The notes below the pieces were generated by a model. The model made no database searches, was not told where the DNA came from, and worked only from the letters and a program-made list of their open reading frames with translations. A stretch of DNA of 64,000 nt from the NCBI GenBank assembly GCA_037833965.1, contig AP031354.1, positions 13,618,001 to 13,682,000 of the forward strand, written 5' to 3'. This document shows, one piece after another, positions 11,400 to 21,038 of this stretch. Source of the DNA: Marchantia polymorpha subsp. ruderalis (Eukaryota > Streptophyta > Marchantiopsida > Marchantiales > Marchantiaceae). The number at the start of each line of letters is the position of its first letter. Within the stretch, counting starts at the first letter, position 1. The position numbers and the translations under genes are program-made.

Positions 11400-13180
11400 C
11401 GGTTTTGGAGTAATTGAAAATGTTTCGCCAAGAATTCAAGTTACAAAATGCTGACTTGATTGCTGCAAAGAATAAAATCCGAAAGTTGAAAATTTCTCAC
11501 AAAAGTTTTGAGAATATCATGCTTGAAGTCTCTAGATCTCGATCTGTTGAGTACATCCAAGAGAAGGTTGGTTCTCAATCTTCTACTGTTGCTACTCCTA
11601 GTTTACATGAAATGGTTGAAAGTCTAGAGACGAAAATGAAATCTTATGCTAAAGCTATAAAGTCTGCTCATATCTCTTTCTGTCAAGAGGAAGAAATTGA
11701 AAAGACTAATAAATTTGCTCGTAAAAGAATATGAGAAGTTCAGGTCTACCTGAATCTGAGAAGAAAAGGTTGAAAAGTGTTTCTTAGCCGCGGTGGTCAC
11801 ATTATAGCACTCCGTTTGGACCAAGATCAACAATTCTCAAACCTAAAAGATTTTGAATACCATTGGAGTCATTGAAGGTTGTATGCTCTCTCCTACTTTC
11901 TTTGGAGTTTTCATAGATGATGTAGAAAGGTGGTTAGAGGATTGTTACAGTGAAGGTGTCAAACTTGGAGTCTTTGTCATCAAAGCTTTTTTGTAGATAG
12001 ACGATGTCATATTACTAGCACGTGATGCCATTAGTTTATAGAAACATCTTGACACTTTTGCTAGCTTTTGTACTCAAAATTAGATGAAGGTTAACTTTGA
12101 GAAGTCCAAAGTCATTCTTGTGAGCACTAGATCGAAGCTTTCTTTCTTTTACAAAGTATTAGAATTGAAACAAGTAAAGATTTACAAATATTTAGGCATT
12201 GATTTCTACTACAATTATAGTTGGGCACTTTGTGTACAAAAGAGTGTAGAAGCTTGTTTCAAAGCTCTATATTCATTGCTAATTAGATGTAGAGGAGCTC
12301 ATCTAGTGTTTTGGAGTCTTAGTATATTCTTATTCATGAGGTTAGTGTTTCTCGTTATCTTGGTTGTAAGCGGACAGTTTGGCAGCGTTTGGAGAGGGTG
12401 CAAAAAATCTTCTTACAAGAAGAATTGAATGTGAGGACCAAAACTTCATATGCTATTCTTCTTGCGTAAATAGGTTGTCTAACTCTTGAGGCTTAAGCTC
12501 TCTTTTTGACTATCACTTACGTCAAAAGAGTGAGATTCTTGACGCTTCTTGACTTCCTTTAAAGCTTTGCGTGCCACACGTCCCAAGGGATGATTTGCAG
12601 ATGTGGTGACTTGGTTTTTGAGATGGAATGTGACGGAACTCGATTGGAATTTGCAACCTATTGCCCTACGCGAGCGTATCAAGGAGTAATTTCTCAGCAT
12701 TATTTGGAGCAAACGAGACATTAAAATGAAGTTTTATCAACTTCATGTGAATCCTATGCTTGTTTATTGTGAGCAAATATAACTACTTGTGGAGATTTCT
12801 ACTTCTTTATGTCATATTATTGCTAGGCATAGAACATGATCTCATAGTGTTGGGATTGAAAAAGTGCGTTGGTTTCAACCAACGCCCTTTTTCAATCCCA
12901 TTGATAGAAATGAACGTATTTGGAGAACAAGTTTTTTTTACTTGTACTACATATGTAGAGATTAGAGTGGCTCATAAAGTTATTGTTGAGAATTTTTATT
13001 CTTTGCTTCAGCATGAGCTTTATGATTTAGGTTGTTACATTAGAGATGTTATTAGTTATCGTTCTAGTGCTCTTGGCACTAGCTAGGGGATTCTTTTAGT
13101 TCACTTCCTAGCTTGGAGTTGGATTGTTTGTATTGTGTTTTTCAGCCTTTTGACCCTATGGGTCCCACGGGCTTGGTGTA
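11400..13180 (+). mobile_element. decayed LINE (non-LTR retrotransposon) with reverse-transcriptase remnant
   Basis: Translation of about 11860-12430 gives reverse-transcriptase palm motifs in order: a GVIEGCMLSP stretch (the usual form is GVRQGCPLSP), then FIDDVERWL. After these comes IDDVILLA, corresponding to the catalytic YxDD box with Tyr lost, then MKVNFEKSKVILVS and a YKYLGIDF stretch. This order is diagnostic of plant LINE reverse transcriptases. In-frame stops interrupt it (for example before IDDV, before KHLDTF and before MKVNF). An open segment at 11414-11734 upstream has helical, coiled-coil-like content. A segment at 12760-13086 (FFTCTTYVEIR and following) resembles the C-terminal part after the reverse transcriptase. 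The 5' and 3' limits are approximate and no target-site duplication was found. Confidence 0.8.
12851..12900. repeat. 24-bp hairpin with 2-base loop, 23 of 24 paired
   Basis: The left arm (12851-12874, starting TGGGATTGAAAAAG) pairs with the right arm (12877-12900) except for one mismatch. The loop is TC. It lies inside the 3' part of the LINE remnant and is not explained by it. Confidence 0.95.
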
Positions 13181-13184
13181 ATAA

Positions 13185-14180
13185 CCCACTAAAGGCTAAA
13201 ACTGCAATATAGTGGTAGAAAGGTCGAACCCACAGGGACAGAGGAACACACAGGGTACAAAGTGTCACGTTTAACAGACTATTGATGAGTTTGAATTCTC
13301 AGGCGACTGTCACTCCCAAAAATACTGCAAGTGTCCACTCGGAGCGCACTCGGAGGTTGCACAGTGCAGCGTACACACACACACACACACACACCTGAAA
13401 CTACAGAAACACAACCCAGAGATCCGTTAGGACCTCTACTCAAGATTTCAGGGGGGAAGTCTCTCAAGAGTACACTCAGCGAAGCTGCGGGTAGTGACTT
13501 CCAACTCCGGCTTTTACAACGCTTCCACTAGCTTGCTACTAGCGTAGGAAACCCGGTTTGGACTGCCTACTTCGGATCGAAGTCATTCATACGCGGTGAA
13601 CAACACTCTCAACTCACAAAACGCGCAGAGAACACAGGTCCGCGCTGAAGGACTCACTGTGAAACATTCCAGTAACACAACAACAGTCTATTGAAGAGTT
13701 TGAATTCTCAGGCACTTGTCATTCCCAGAAATACTACAGGGGTTACCCTCAAGGCACCTGCTGCAGCGTAACCTGAATTTACAACCAAGGCTTACACGAA
13801 GTAGCAAAACTTCACTTTGGCATTCAGGGGAAAAATCCCAAGGGAGTACAATTAGAAAGGAACACTCGAAGGTGTAGGGGCGAAACTGTTCAAGTATCTA
13901 ACTAGTCACTGGCTCTGAGCATCGGCAGTCACCCGCAGGTGCAGATCCGAACTACTCAAGTCTCTAACCAATGTACTAGCTCTGAACATTCGGCCGAAGG
14001 CCTTCAGCTACAAAATGCGGAACGCTAAGTTGTAACTCCTCGTGCGTGGTGACAGAACTCAAGGACACAAACACGCAAAGGAAATGGGTTCCTGATCTGC
14101 ACTTCTGATGGGAAAGAACCCCAGGCAAAACGCATGGAACTATTTTATACCTTCTAAGTCCTAACTAGCACTACACTGCA
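13185..14180. repeat. repeat-rich non-coding DNA next to the 1035-codon gene
   Basis: This is the 3' side of the large minus-strand frame. A segment with the core GAGTTTGAATTCTCAGGC appears near 13290 and again near 13700. The surrounding sequence (TGTCA-TCCCA-AAATACT) is also shared, giving a diverged duplication with a period of about 410 bases. A further shorter repeat (TCTAAC...TAGCTCTGA) occurs near 13895 and 13965. The minus-strand reading of 13215-13242 includes GTCCCTGTGGGTTCGACC, a kind of sequence common in non-coding parts of plant retroelements; this recall is not checked. An (AC)11 run is at 13373-13394. Confidence 0.55.
13373..13394. repeat. (AC)11 microsatellite
   Basis: Perfect dinucleotide run of 22 bases. 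Confidence 0.95.
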
Positions 14181-14185
14181 CTACG

Positions 14186-17100
14186 CTACACGCCTGCACG
14201 GAACCACGCTACACTACACTCCGCGGAACCTGTACTACGTCTCCTGCGCGGCGGACTGCCGCGCACTAACTCCCTACCCTGCCAATCTTCCGCTCGACTG
14301 CGCAGTCCCAAACGCTGCAACGCCGCGGACACCTCCCCTTCGAGGGCGGACATGGTATCCTGCGCCCTCGACAGAAAAGCATCGAGCTTCTTTGCTACCT
14401 TCCGCCGACTCCTACTGTCGCCTGACAACAACCCGGCTGCGCGCAATTCAAACTCACGCAGTGTGAGTTTCTCCTGCGCCTTCACTTCCCAGTGGGCGTA
14501 GCCCTTGAGACAGTGGGCGACACGCCTCGCCGTCTCCACCTTCGTGCGATCCGCCTCCTTCCTGCGATCCTCTTCAATTATCACTAATTGCGATTCGGCC
14601 TCAGCACGTTGCGCTCTCAATTCGCCACACTCTGACTGTAACCTGCGGATTAACTCCTCATCCGCCTGCTGTGCGAGCTGACATTGTTCCAACAACCGCG
14701 TCTGTCGCACGAGCTCCTCTGACAAAATCCGATTCTGGGCCTGCTCAGAAATAAGTGCTTCCTTGACCTTCACCTGCTCCTTGGTGAGCTCGTCCAGTTT
14801 CTCATCCTTCACCTTCTCGGAGTACTTGTAGAATTTCTGATTAAGTTTATACTGACCCCACAAGCATGCATGCTTCTCCTTCAATTCTCTCAACTCATGG
14901 TCCACTCTAGCTAACAGCTTGCTGGTGTGGACTTTAGTGCGAGTCCGCCTGCGCACTAACTCGATGTAAGATCCCGGCTGAAGTGGGACGGCGTATTTAT
15001 CGACCTTGCGATCCAAGTACCTCAGCAACGGAATCACCTGCTCAGAGAGCGCCGCCGCCGGCGCTCCAACAATTTCCTCCTCCTCCTCCTCGGTGTCCTC
15101 TGCTCCTGACATTTCTTCGGTGGAGCCTCCGTCGTCATCATCTGAGTGGAGAATTTCAGTCGCCATTGATTGCGTCGGCGACTGCCCCGAGTGGGGCTGC
15201 ACGTCGTCGACGTGTGCTGCCTGCGAAGGCACGGCTGCAGCCTCGCTGCTCTTCGCCAAAATGTCTAAGGCGGTAGGCGAATGTGCCCGTGCGGCATCCC
15301 CGCCGCTCGCTTGTTGGTCGTCTACCGTGTCCTCTCTGCCGCCGACGCCCGCCGCCGAAGGCGATCGAGCGGAGGGTGGCTGCGCGGGGTTTGATTGCGC
15401 ATCGCGCATCGAAATTTCATCCCGCGGACAGTCACTCCGCTCCTCCGTCTGTTGCTGCTCCCTTGATCGGTCCGTGGGGGCTGTGCTCGGCCTGTGCGCA
15501 GGCGCAAATGCCGGCGCCTTGTCCGCCGCAGGCGTAGCGCCGCGGACATCCATCGCCAAAGGCGACATGGCTGGGGGCCGCTCGCCCGATGTCCCTTGGC
15601 CTATAGGCCCTATCGCCGAAGGCGCATCTATCGGCGGACTACCCGCCGATGGTGCGGCCTCCGCACGCTCCCTGCTCGTATCTCCTCGGCTCGAAGGCCC
15701 TGGCGCCGAAGGCGCAAATTGCGGCGCGTGGTGCGCCGGAGGGTCTGGCCCCGAGGGCCGGTGTCTCGTAGGCGGTTCTTCCGCCGGCTCCTTCCCCTTC
15801 CTACGTTGGAACGGGGGTGATTCTTGCCTGTGCACAGGCGGCACGTGTGGAGGTGTCCTGTGCACAGGCGGACTGCTCCTTCCCACGCGTAAGCGTAGAT
15901 CCACGTCCACTTGTGATCGCCTGTCCGCGGAGGCTCGTCCGTCCGCGGAGTCTCGTCTGTGCGCAAACGGAACATCTGTCCGCAACACACGTGGTAACTC
16001 CGGAGGCCCTTGGCCCGTAGGCGGCCTCTCTCCCGTCGAGGTTGCAGCGTGGCCCGTTGCTCCTGCGGCCGTCCGCGCTTCCTCATGCTTCTCTGGCGAC
16101 GCACTTCCTTTCTCCGTCGCAATCGTCGCCGTGTCCGCACTGTCGGGTGGTAACACCAGTCTGCGTGCCTTCTGCTTCGACCGGCTGTATGACTCGTACA
16201 GCGGCCGCGGTCGAATGGGAGCAGAGGGTTCTTGATGCTGCTCCTCTTCGGACTCTTCTCTCCATCGCCGCTTCCGCGGCACTCGTGCTGCAGGAGTGTT
16301 TCTCCCTTCGTCCCTCCGCCTTGATGGGGTAGAAGTCGGTGACTCCTCTGCATCAGTGTCGACCTCATTCTCCCGCACATACTTCCCGGGATGGTCGACG
16401 GACAATGGCGGAAAATGCTCAAGCTCCGCCGCTGTCAAACAATTCCGTTGTCGATAGAAATTGATGAGGAAAGGAGAAAGATGGTTTAGAGTTCCCCCCT
16501 TCTCCTCAAAAGCGTGCTGTCGCATCACCCTGTGCAGGATGCTCGCCCAGTGAATTGGAGTTCCCTCGATGACGCACTCCACAAAAGAGACCTGCCACAA
16601 TGTGATGTAGCAGGCGCGGTGTGGCTGCAGTAATTGCATCAGCGCCGCGGACAAAGTCCGGCGAAATCGATCCTTGTAATCACGGGTCCTGTACCCATTC
16701 TTGGTAGACCTCCCGGTCTTGAACAGCTCCACAAATTGCGCCTCTTCCTGCTTGGTCACCTTGATGCTCTCACTGTCGAAAAGGAGATGCCCTGGCATGC
16801 CAGCACATCTTCCCAACGCCTGCGCCCAATCTTGGACTGTCCACCGATCAACATGCGGACGCAATCCGCGCGAGGGTGGTCCCTGTGGCTCTAGCCACTC
16901 GCGCACCATATTCGCACAGATGTAGTTCCATCCCCATAGCAAGAAATCGAGCTTTCTTGCTATTAAGCGCTCCTCGAAAGCGCGCAGCCCGTTCTGTGGT
17001 AGGCGAAGTGGCACCATCCGCAATCTGCCCGGCCTCGTCATTGCGTTCCTGGGGTTCGCTCGCCCGCTCATTCTACTTCCGCACCGCCCGAGCTCCTTTC

Positions 17101-17293
17101 TCTCTCGGCAAACTCTAATCGCCCTTAATTCCAAATCACGCGCATTCACTTCTCCCTCAATCAACAAGAAATCTCCTGTGCGGCGACGTCGAGAATGTTT
17201 AGCAGCCAGCAGATGGATGCGCGCAGCGCACACAAGAGATTGGAATCGCGAATTCAAGAATGGGACGTTCTCCGCCGCCCGGTCGAAGGTCAT
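14186..17293 (-). CDS. large mobile-element-type protein: N-terminal plant-transposon-like domain, disordered middle, C-terminal coiled coil
   Basis: Continuous frame of 1035 residues. The Met at residue 75 (base 17071, MSGRANPR) is a more likely start because the preceding part is low-quality. Residues about 100-330 form a globular domain with Trp/Arg-rich motifs such as IEGTPIHWASIL and LNHLSPFLINFYRQ. From memory, this type of domain occurs in repeat-family plant proteins linked to transposable elements; I cannot verify the family name. Residues about 330-720 are Pro/Ala/Arg/Glu-rich and disordered, and here the coding sequence is built largely from short GC palindromes (recurrent PVHR and APSA). 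An acidic segment (SDDDDGGSTEEMSGAEDTEEEEEE) precedes a long charged coiled coil (about 760-1000). No protease, reverse transcriptase, integrase or transposase catalytic motif is seen. The frame looks whole. A gag-like or accessory protein of a mobile element, or a domesticated host gene, are the main options. Treat as an element-derived fossil until shown otherwise. Confidence 0.55.
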   Translation of the reverse strand: MTFDRAAENVPFLNSRFQSLVCAARIHLLAAKHSRRRRTGDFLLIEGEVNARDLELRAIRVCRERKELGRCGSRMSGRANPRNAMTRPGRLRMVPLRLPQNGLRAFEERLIARKLDFLLWGWNYICANMVREWLEPQGPPSRGLRPHVDRWTVQDWAQALGRCAGMPGHLLFDSESIKVTKQEEAQFVELFKTGRSTKNGYRTRDYKDRFRRTLSAALMQLLQPHRACYITLWQVSFVECVIEGTPIHWASILHRVMRQHAFEEKGGTLNHLSPFLINFYRQRNCLTAAELEHFPPLSVDHPGKYVRENEVDTDAEESPTSTPSRRRDEGRNTPAARVPRKRRWREESEEEQHQEPSAPIRPRPLYESYSRSKQKARRLVLPPDSADTATIATEKGSASPEKHEEARTAAGATGHAATSTGERPPTGQGPPELPRVLRTDVPFAHRRDSADGRASADRRSQVDVDLRLRVGRSSPPVHRTPPHVPPVHRQESPPFQRRKGKEPAEEPPTRHRPSGPDPPAHHAPQFAPSAPGPSSRGDTSRERAEAAPSAGSPPIDAPSAIGPIGQGTSGERPPAMSPLAMDVRGATPAADKAPAFAPAHRPSTAPTDRSREQQQTEERSDCPRDEISMRDAQSNPAQPPSARSPSAAGVGGREDTVDDQQASGGDAARAHSPTALDILAKSSEAAAVPSQAAHVDDVQPHSGQSPTQSMATEILHSDDDDGGSTEEMSGAEDTEEEEEEIVGAPAAALSEQVIPLLRYLDRKVDKYAVPLQPGSYIELVRRRTRTKVHTSKLLARVDHELRELKEKHACLWGQYKLNQKFYKYSEKVKDEKLDELTKEQVKVKEALISEQAQNRILSEELVRQTRLLEQCQLAQQADEELIRRLQSECGELRAQRAEAESQLVIIEEDRRKEADRTKVETARRVAHCLKGYAHWEVKAQEKLTLREFELRAAGLLSGDSRSRRKVAKKLDAFLSRAQDTMSALEGEVSAALQRLGLRSRAEDWQGRELVRGSPPRRRRSTGSAECSVAWFRAGV

Positions 17294-18310
17294 GGTCGGC
17301 TCTTGCTCGTGGAGAACGTCTCACTTGATGGCCGCGCCGGCTCTACGCTGGAACGGTCTCCGCTCTCACGCGCGGCTTCACGCTCCGCCGTCGCCGATTA
17401 AACTCTCACGCTCGAATTGGCGGATTTGAACTCCGCGAGCGTATTACCCCGCGGACATGGGGGCGTAGCGCCGAAGGCGAGTTTTCCGCCTTGCGCGGTA
17501 CACTTGTTCGTACCGCCCCTCGGCCAATCCCCCTCTGCCTTGACGCGTGTGTCCGCATGTCGGACAAAAGTTCAACTCCTGCCTCTGCGCAGGCAGACTC
17601 CTCGGCGGATTCTCCGCCGGCGCGGAATTTCATCCTCCTGTGCACAGGCGCTCGCCTGTGCGCAGGCGAATTCCGTGCGCGGCGTCGCGCTGGCGCGGAA
17701 GGCGTTGACCGTGGTCAGCCGTCTCCGTCCAGTCTGTCCGTTTCTTGTCTCTTCGTCGGCGCTTCCGCCGCCGCAACTCCGTCCGTCCAAGAGCGCATCC
17801 ACCCGTCCCGTCCGCATGGTCCGTACAGATTTGATTACTCTGGCGGTTCTTCCGTCGTACGCGGCGCTGCGCTGGCGCGGAAGGCGCCGTACACTTTCTA
17901 CCTCACAAGGCGCATTTCTAGGGCCCAAGGCGGATTTTCCGCCGACGCCGAAGCGCCTGTGCACAGGCGAACGCCTGTGCGTAGGCGGACTTCGCGCCTC
18001 CCCAAACCCTACTTCGCCTGTGCACAGGCGAACGCCTTCGTCCGCGCATAGGACAAAACTTGATTCCCCCCTTCCGCGTAGGCGGAATTCCCGCCGGTGG
18101 CGAACTCCTTCCGCCGAAGGCGACCGTCTCCGTATCTTCCAATAGTGATAACTCCCTAAGTCCTCATCCGTTCCAAGCGTTCTTGGACTCGTTGGAATCA
18201 GTGCGTCGAGCTCTTTCCAACGAGACCCTAACTTGGTCAAGGCGCCCGAGGGTTGACCTAATTATGGAGGATTTCCCTACCGCCGCGGACGCAACCTCCG
18301 AAGGCGGGTT
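15340..18310. repeat. family of short GC-rich palindromes
   Basis: Short hairpin-forming words recur across the middle of the large minus-strand frame and its upstream DNA. CCTGTGCACAGGCG is seen at 15827-15840, 15857-15870, 17637-17650, 17956-17969 and 18017-18030; with CG in front, the last two make the perfect 16-base palindrome CGCCTGTGCACAGGCG. CGCCGAAGGCG or close forms are near 15351, 15614, 15703, 17468 and 18112. Variants include CCTGTGCGCAGGCG (15491, 17654), TCGCCAAAGGCGA (15553), and many TCCGCGGA and GGCGGA-TTCCGCC forms. Copies occur both in coding and in apparently non-coding DNA. Confidence 0.85.
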
Positions 18311-18460
18311 TTGCGCCTTGCGTCGTAGGGGTCCTAACTGCAGAGCTCGCAGGGAGGGTGGTGCCTGTCCTTACTGCTGCACCCCAAATCCTAGATTCTA
18401 CAAGATCCCTCGAGAATCCCCGCGATCTTCCGGATTCACTCCGTTTTGATGTACCGAAGG
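17294..18460. other. GC-rich 5' flank of the large minus-strand gene
   Basis: Overlapping open frames on both strands (17417-18145 plus, 17572-18240 minus, 17491-18051 plus) are by-products of GC-rich palindromic repeats, so I do not call genes. The region continues the palindrome family of the coding part. It probably is leader or terminal-repeat sequence of the same element; no matching terminal repeat was located in the window. Composition drops sharply to AT-rich at about 18450. Confidence 0.45.
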
Positions 18461-21038
18461 CTATTTAAATGCTGCCAGGGTACAGTTTTCCAAAAATGTT
18501 TTAATTTCCTCAAAAATTGCCAAAAGTGGGGTACCACACTTGGTCTATTTACCATTTACCAAACCTTGTTAAGATAAGGGGATGCTAAAAGATTACAACA
18601 AGGAGCGAACGCAAATTGTTGCTCCAGCTCCTCACCGAGTAAGAAATAATCCTTGCATGTCATTCCTAACATTTGAGTTGCTTGCAAACTTATCAGATAC
18701 TAGTAGCATTTTCAATCGTTTAAAGATTGAATACACCGGCACTCCTTGCTTAAAACGCTATATAAGAAAGAACTACTATGCAATGTTGGGACTTTTCTGC
18801 AGTGTTGTTGTTTCCACCCTAAGGCTCGAGTCTGAGAGAGAAGTAGAGTAAGAACACAAGTGTGAGATCCTCCATAGAGGCATCTGCGTTCTTCAGAGTA
18901 ATGATTGAGGGCATGTAGAGGGTAAGCAATCATTGATCTCTTGATATATTGCAATTCCATGAACTTCACCATCATCAAAGTCATATCTAATACGAAAACT
19001 TTTAGTTTATTCACAGTACAACACAAGGCCCGTTCTTGCTGTAAATTGGATTACTTTCTTCTCCATCTGGCTCTAGACTGGCGTGATCAAAGTAAACTCT
19101 ACTGGGTATAGCCATACGGGTTTAAATCATCTGATTCATCTCGGGCTGAAATTTAGTAAATTAATACGTAGCTGTTTCGCTTCAAAGAAATCAACCCTCC
19201 AACCCTTGTAACCTGAGTTCAAGTTTAGTCCCGTGAGATATATCTTTTAATCTTGGCCAACGGTGGTAGCATCCACGAAGTCTTACACCTCCGGAGACGT
19301 TTTATCATTTTGCTCTTGCCCCAATGTGCTGGTTCATGCAAGGTCTAATGTTTTAGCATTCCAATGTCCTTGATGAACCTCGAAGTTCAAAGTGACTTTC
19401 CATTCCATTTTCTACAGATAGTTCAGATACATGTAGACAAAGAAACTCTAGTTTCGCGCGACGACAAGCTGTCAACGATGAATAGATAAAAGCAGCACGG
19501 CAAGGTCGGCAGTAAAGGAGGCATTTGGATATCAAGTCATTTGCAGTGCCAGATTTGGCACTGGAGCATGCAAGCAACGTAAACAACTAACCAAACACGG
19601 TAAACTTCACGATCACATAGTGAATGCACTTGCTATCAGTGAAACTTGCACGTGTTGAGTTCTTGTGTATTTTTAGTTAACAAAAATCTGCTTTCACAAG
19701 CTTTATAATTCCAGAGGTAACACCCAGCGATAATAAACAGTACAGTGTAATACCAGGGGTTGCACTAAAGGATAGGTGACTCTTATTCAGCTCACGATAT
19801 GAGGTTTCAATACTCAGATACAGAAGACTATTTAACTCGTTCTTCTTCAACTTGGTTTTCATTTTTCTTCCCTTGTGATTAAACCACATCGATTTAATGG
19901 CGGTTTTTGTTTTCATTCAGTATGCATTATATGATACATCTTTAAGAAAATCAACAATGAAAATTCTTTATATGTCATAATACTAAATTAGGTACCGAAA
20001 TTAATTTATAACACTGAAATCATGTTACATTTGTTTTAAAAAGTTCATCCCATCAAAAATTTAATATACTCTAGTGAGCAGGGACAAGTAATCATCGAAG
20101 TCGGTAGTCATAGCTACGGGCAGGATTCCTCTATCAATTCACCGTGCCAAAGGGTTCAGGGTACCCTAAACCGATAACCGTGAAATCTCTCTTTACTCGA
20201 AATTTCCAAAACCGAATCAAAATGCAGCCGGCCAATTCATTGGTTTCTCCGATTTGAGATCGCGTCCGGTCAAGCACGGAATAAAATACATATATCAGAT
20301 GATTTATCGAAATCTTCTTCCAGGAATAAAGAACTTGAATGTTGTTCAGCACAAGCATGGATATCTGTGTATAACTCTCCAATCACTCGTCACAATGTTG
20401 GCGTTCATTGTCTATTTAACTGTAAAGAACTTCTCCCATCCGAATACGGTCCAAGTGCTTATTATTTGGTAGCCGTTTAAGAACCAAGCAAAAACCCTTA
20501 AACCTCGACGTCGATCATCAAATCTTGTGCAAGCGGATCAACGACTGTTCTCAGACTAGTACTGTATTAGTTGATTTCAACCATGTCCGGTCTGAGTCAG
20601 GACAGCCAAGATAGTGTGCAACATTTACTCATAAAGCCTGTATCAATTTCGTTTTCAATCTTTATCTTGATATGTATCAAGTACCGGGATCGGTAAGTCG
20701 ATACTTGACGATAAAAGCAGATAACTGAGTTTTAACATGACCAGCTTACAGCATATAGTGCAGTATTGGAAAGTTCTACCAAAACTTCCGTGAAGTCATG
20801 CAATTAGCTATGGGTAGCTGTCTCCAAACAGGGGACACTGGATACGACATGCATCAACGCATCTCCTATTTTGGACAGGCAATTTTGTCTCACGGCAATA
20901 TGCTTATCAATTGGAAAGGTTCGGAGAAGGAAAACTTGCAGTCAAAAATGGTCTTGCAAGGAAGGATTCGGGTTCTCTACAGTGCATTCAAATTAATCGG
21001 ACAGGGGAAAGTAATGCTCCTAGCCAGTAGTACATTCA
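18461..21038. other. intergenic, no gene seen
   Basis: AT-rich DNA with short frames only. The right end (about 20.6-21.04 kb) lies downstream of the minus-strand MLO stop and probably contains its 3' untranslated region. A near-palindrome GGTTCAGGGTACCCTAAACC is at about 20154-20173. Confidence 0.5.

Noticed and set aside
13270-13310. Hammerhead ribozyme core (TTGATGAG ...)
   Set aside because: The CUGAUGA box is imperfect and the required GAAA box with flanking stems is missing.
15006-16235. Plus-strand 409-codon frame opposite the large minus-strand gene
   Set aside because: It is a shadow produced by GC-rich codons; the minus frame has a coherent globular domain and coiled coil, while this one is low-complexity Ser/Gly/Ala.
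17417-18240. Long frames on both strands upstream of the large gene
   Set aside because: They overlap on opposite strands, consist of palindromic repeat sequence and show no domain.
20150-20175. Telomere-like CCCTAAACC near 20.16 kb
   Set aside because: Only one unit is present, inside a near-palindrome; no tandem telomere repeat.
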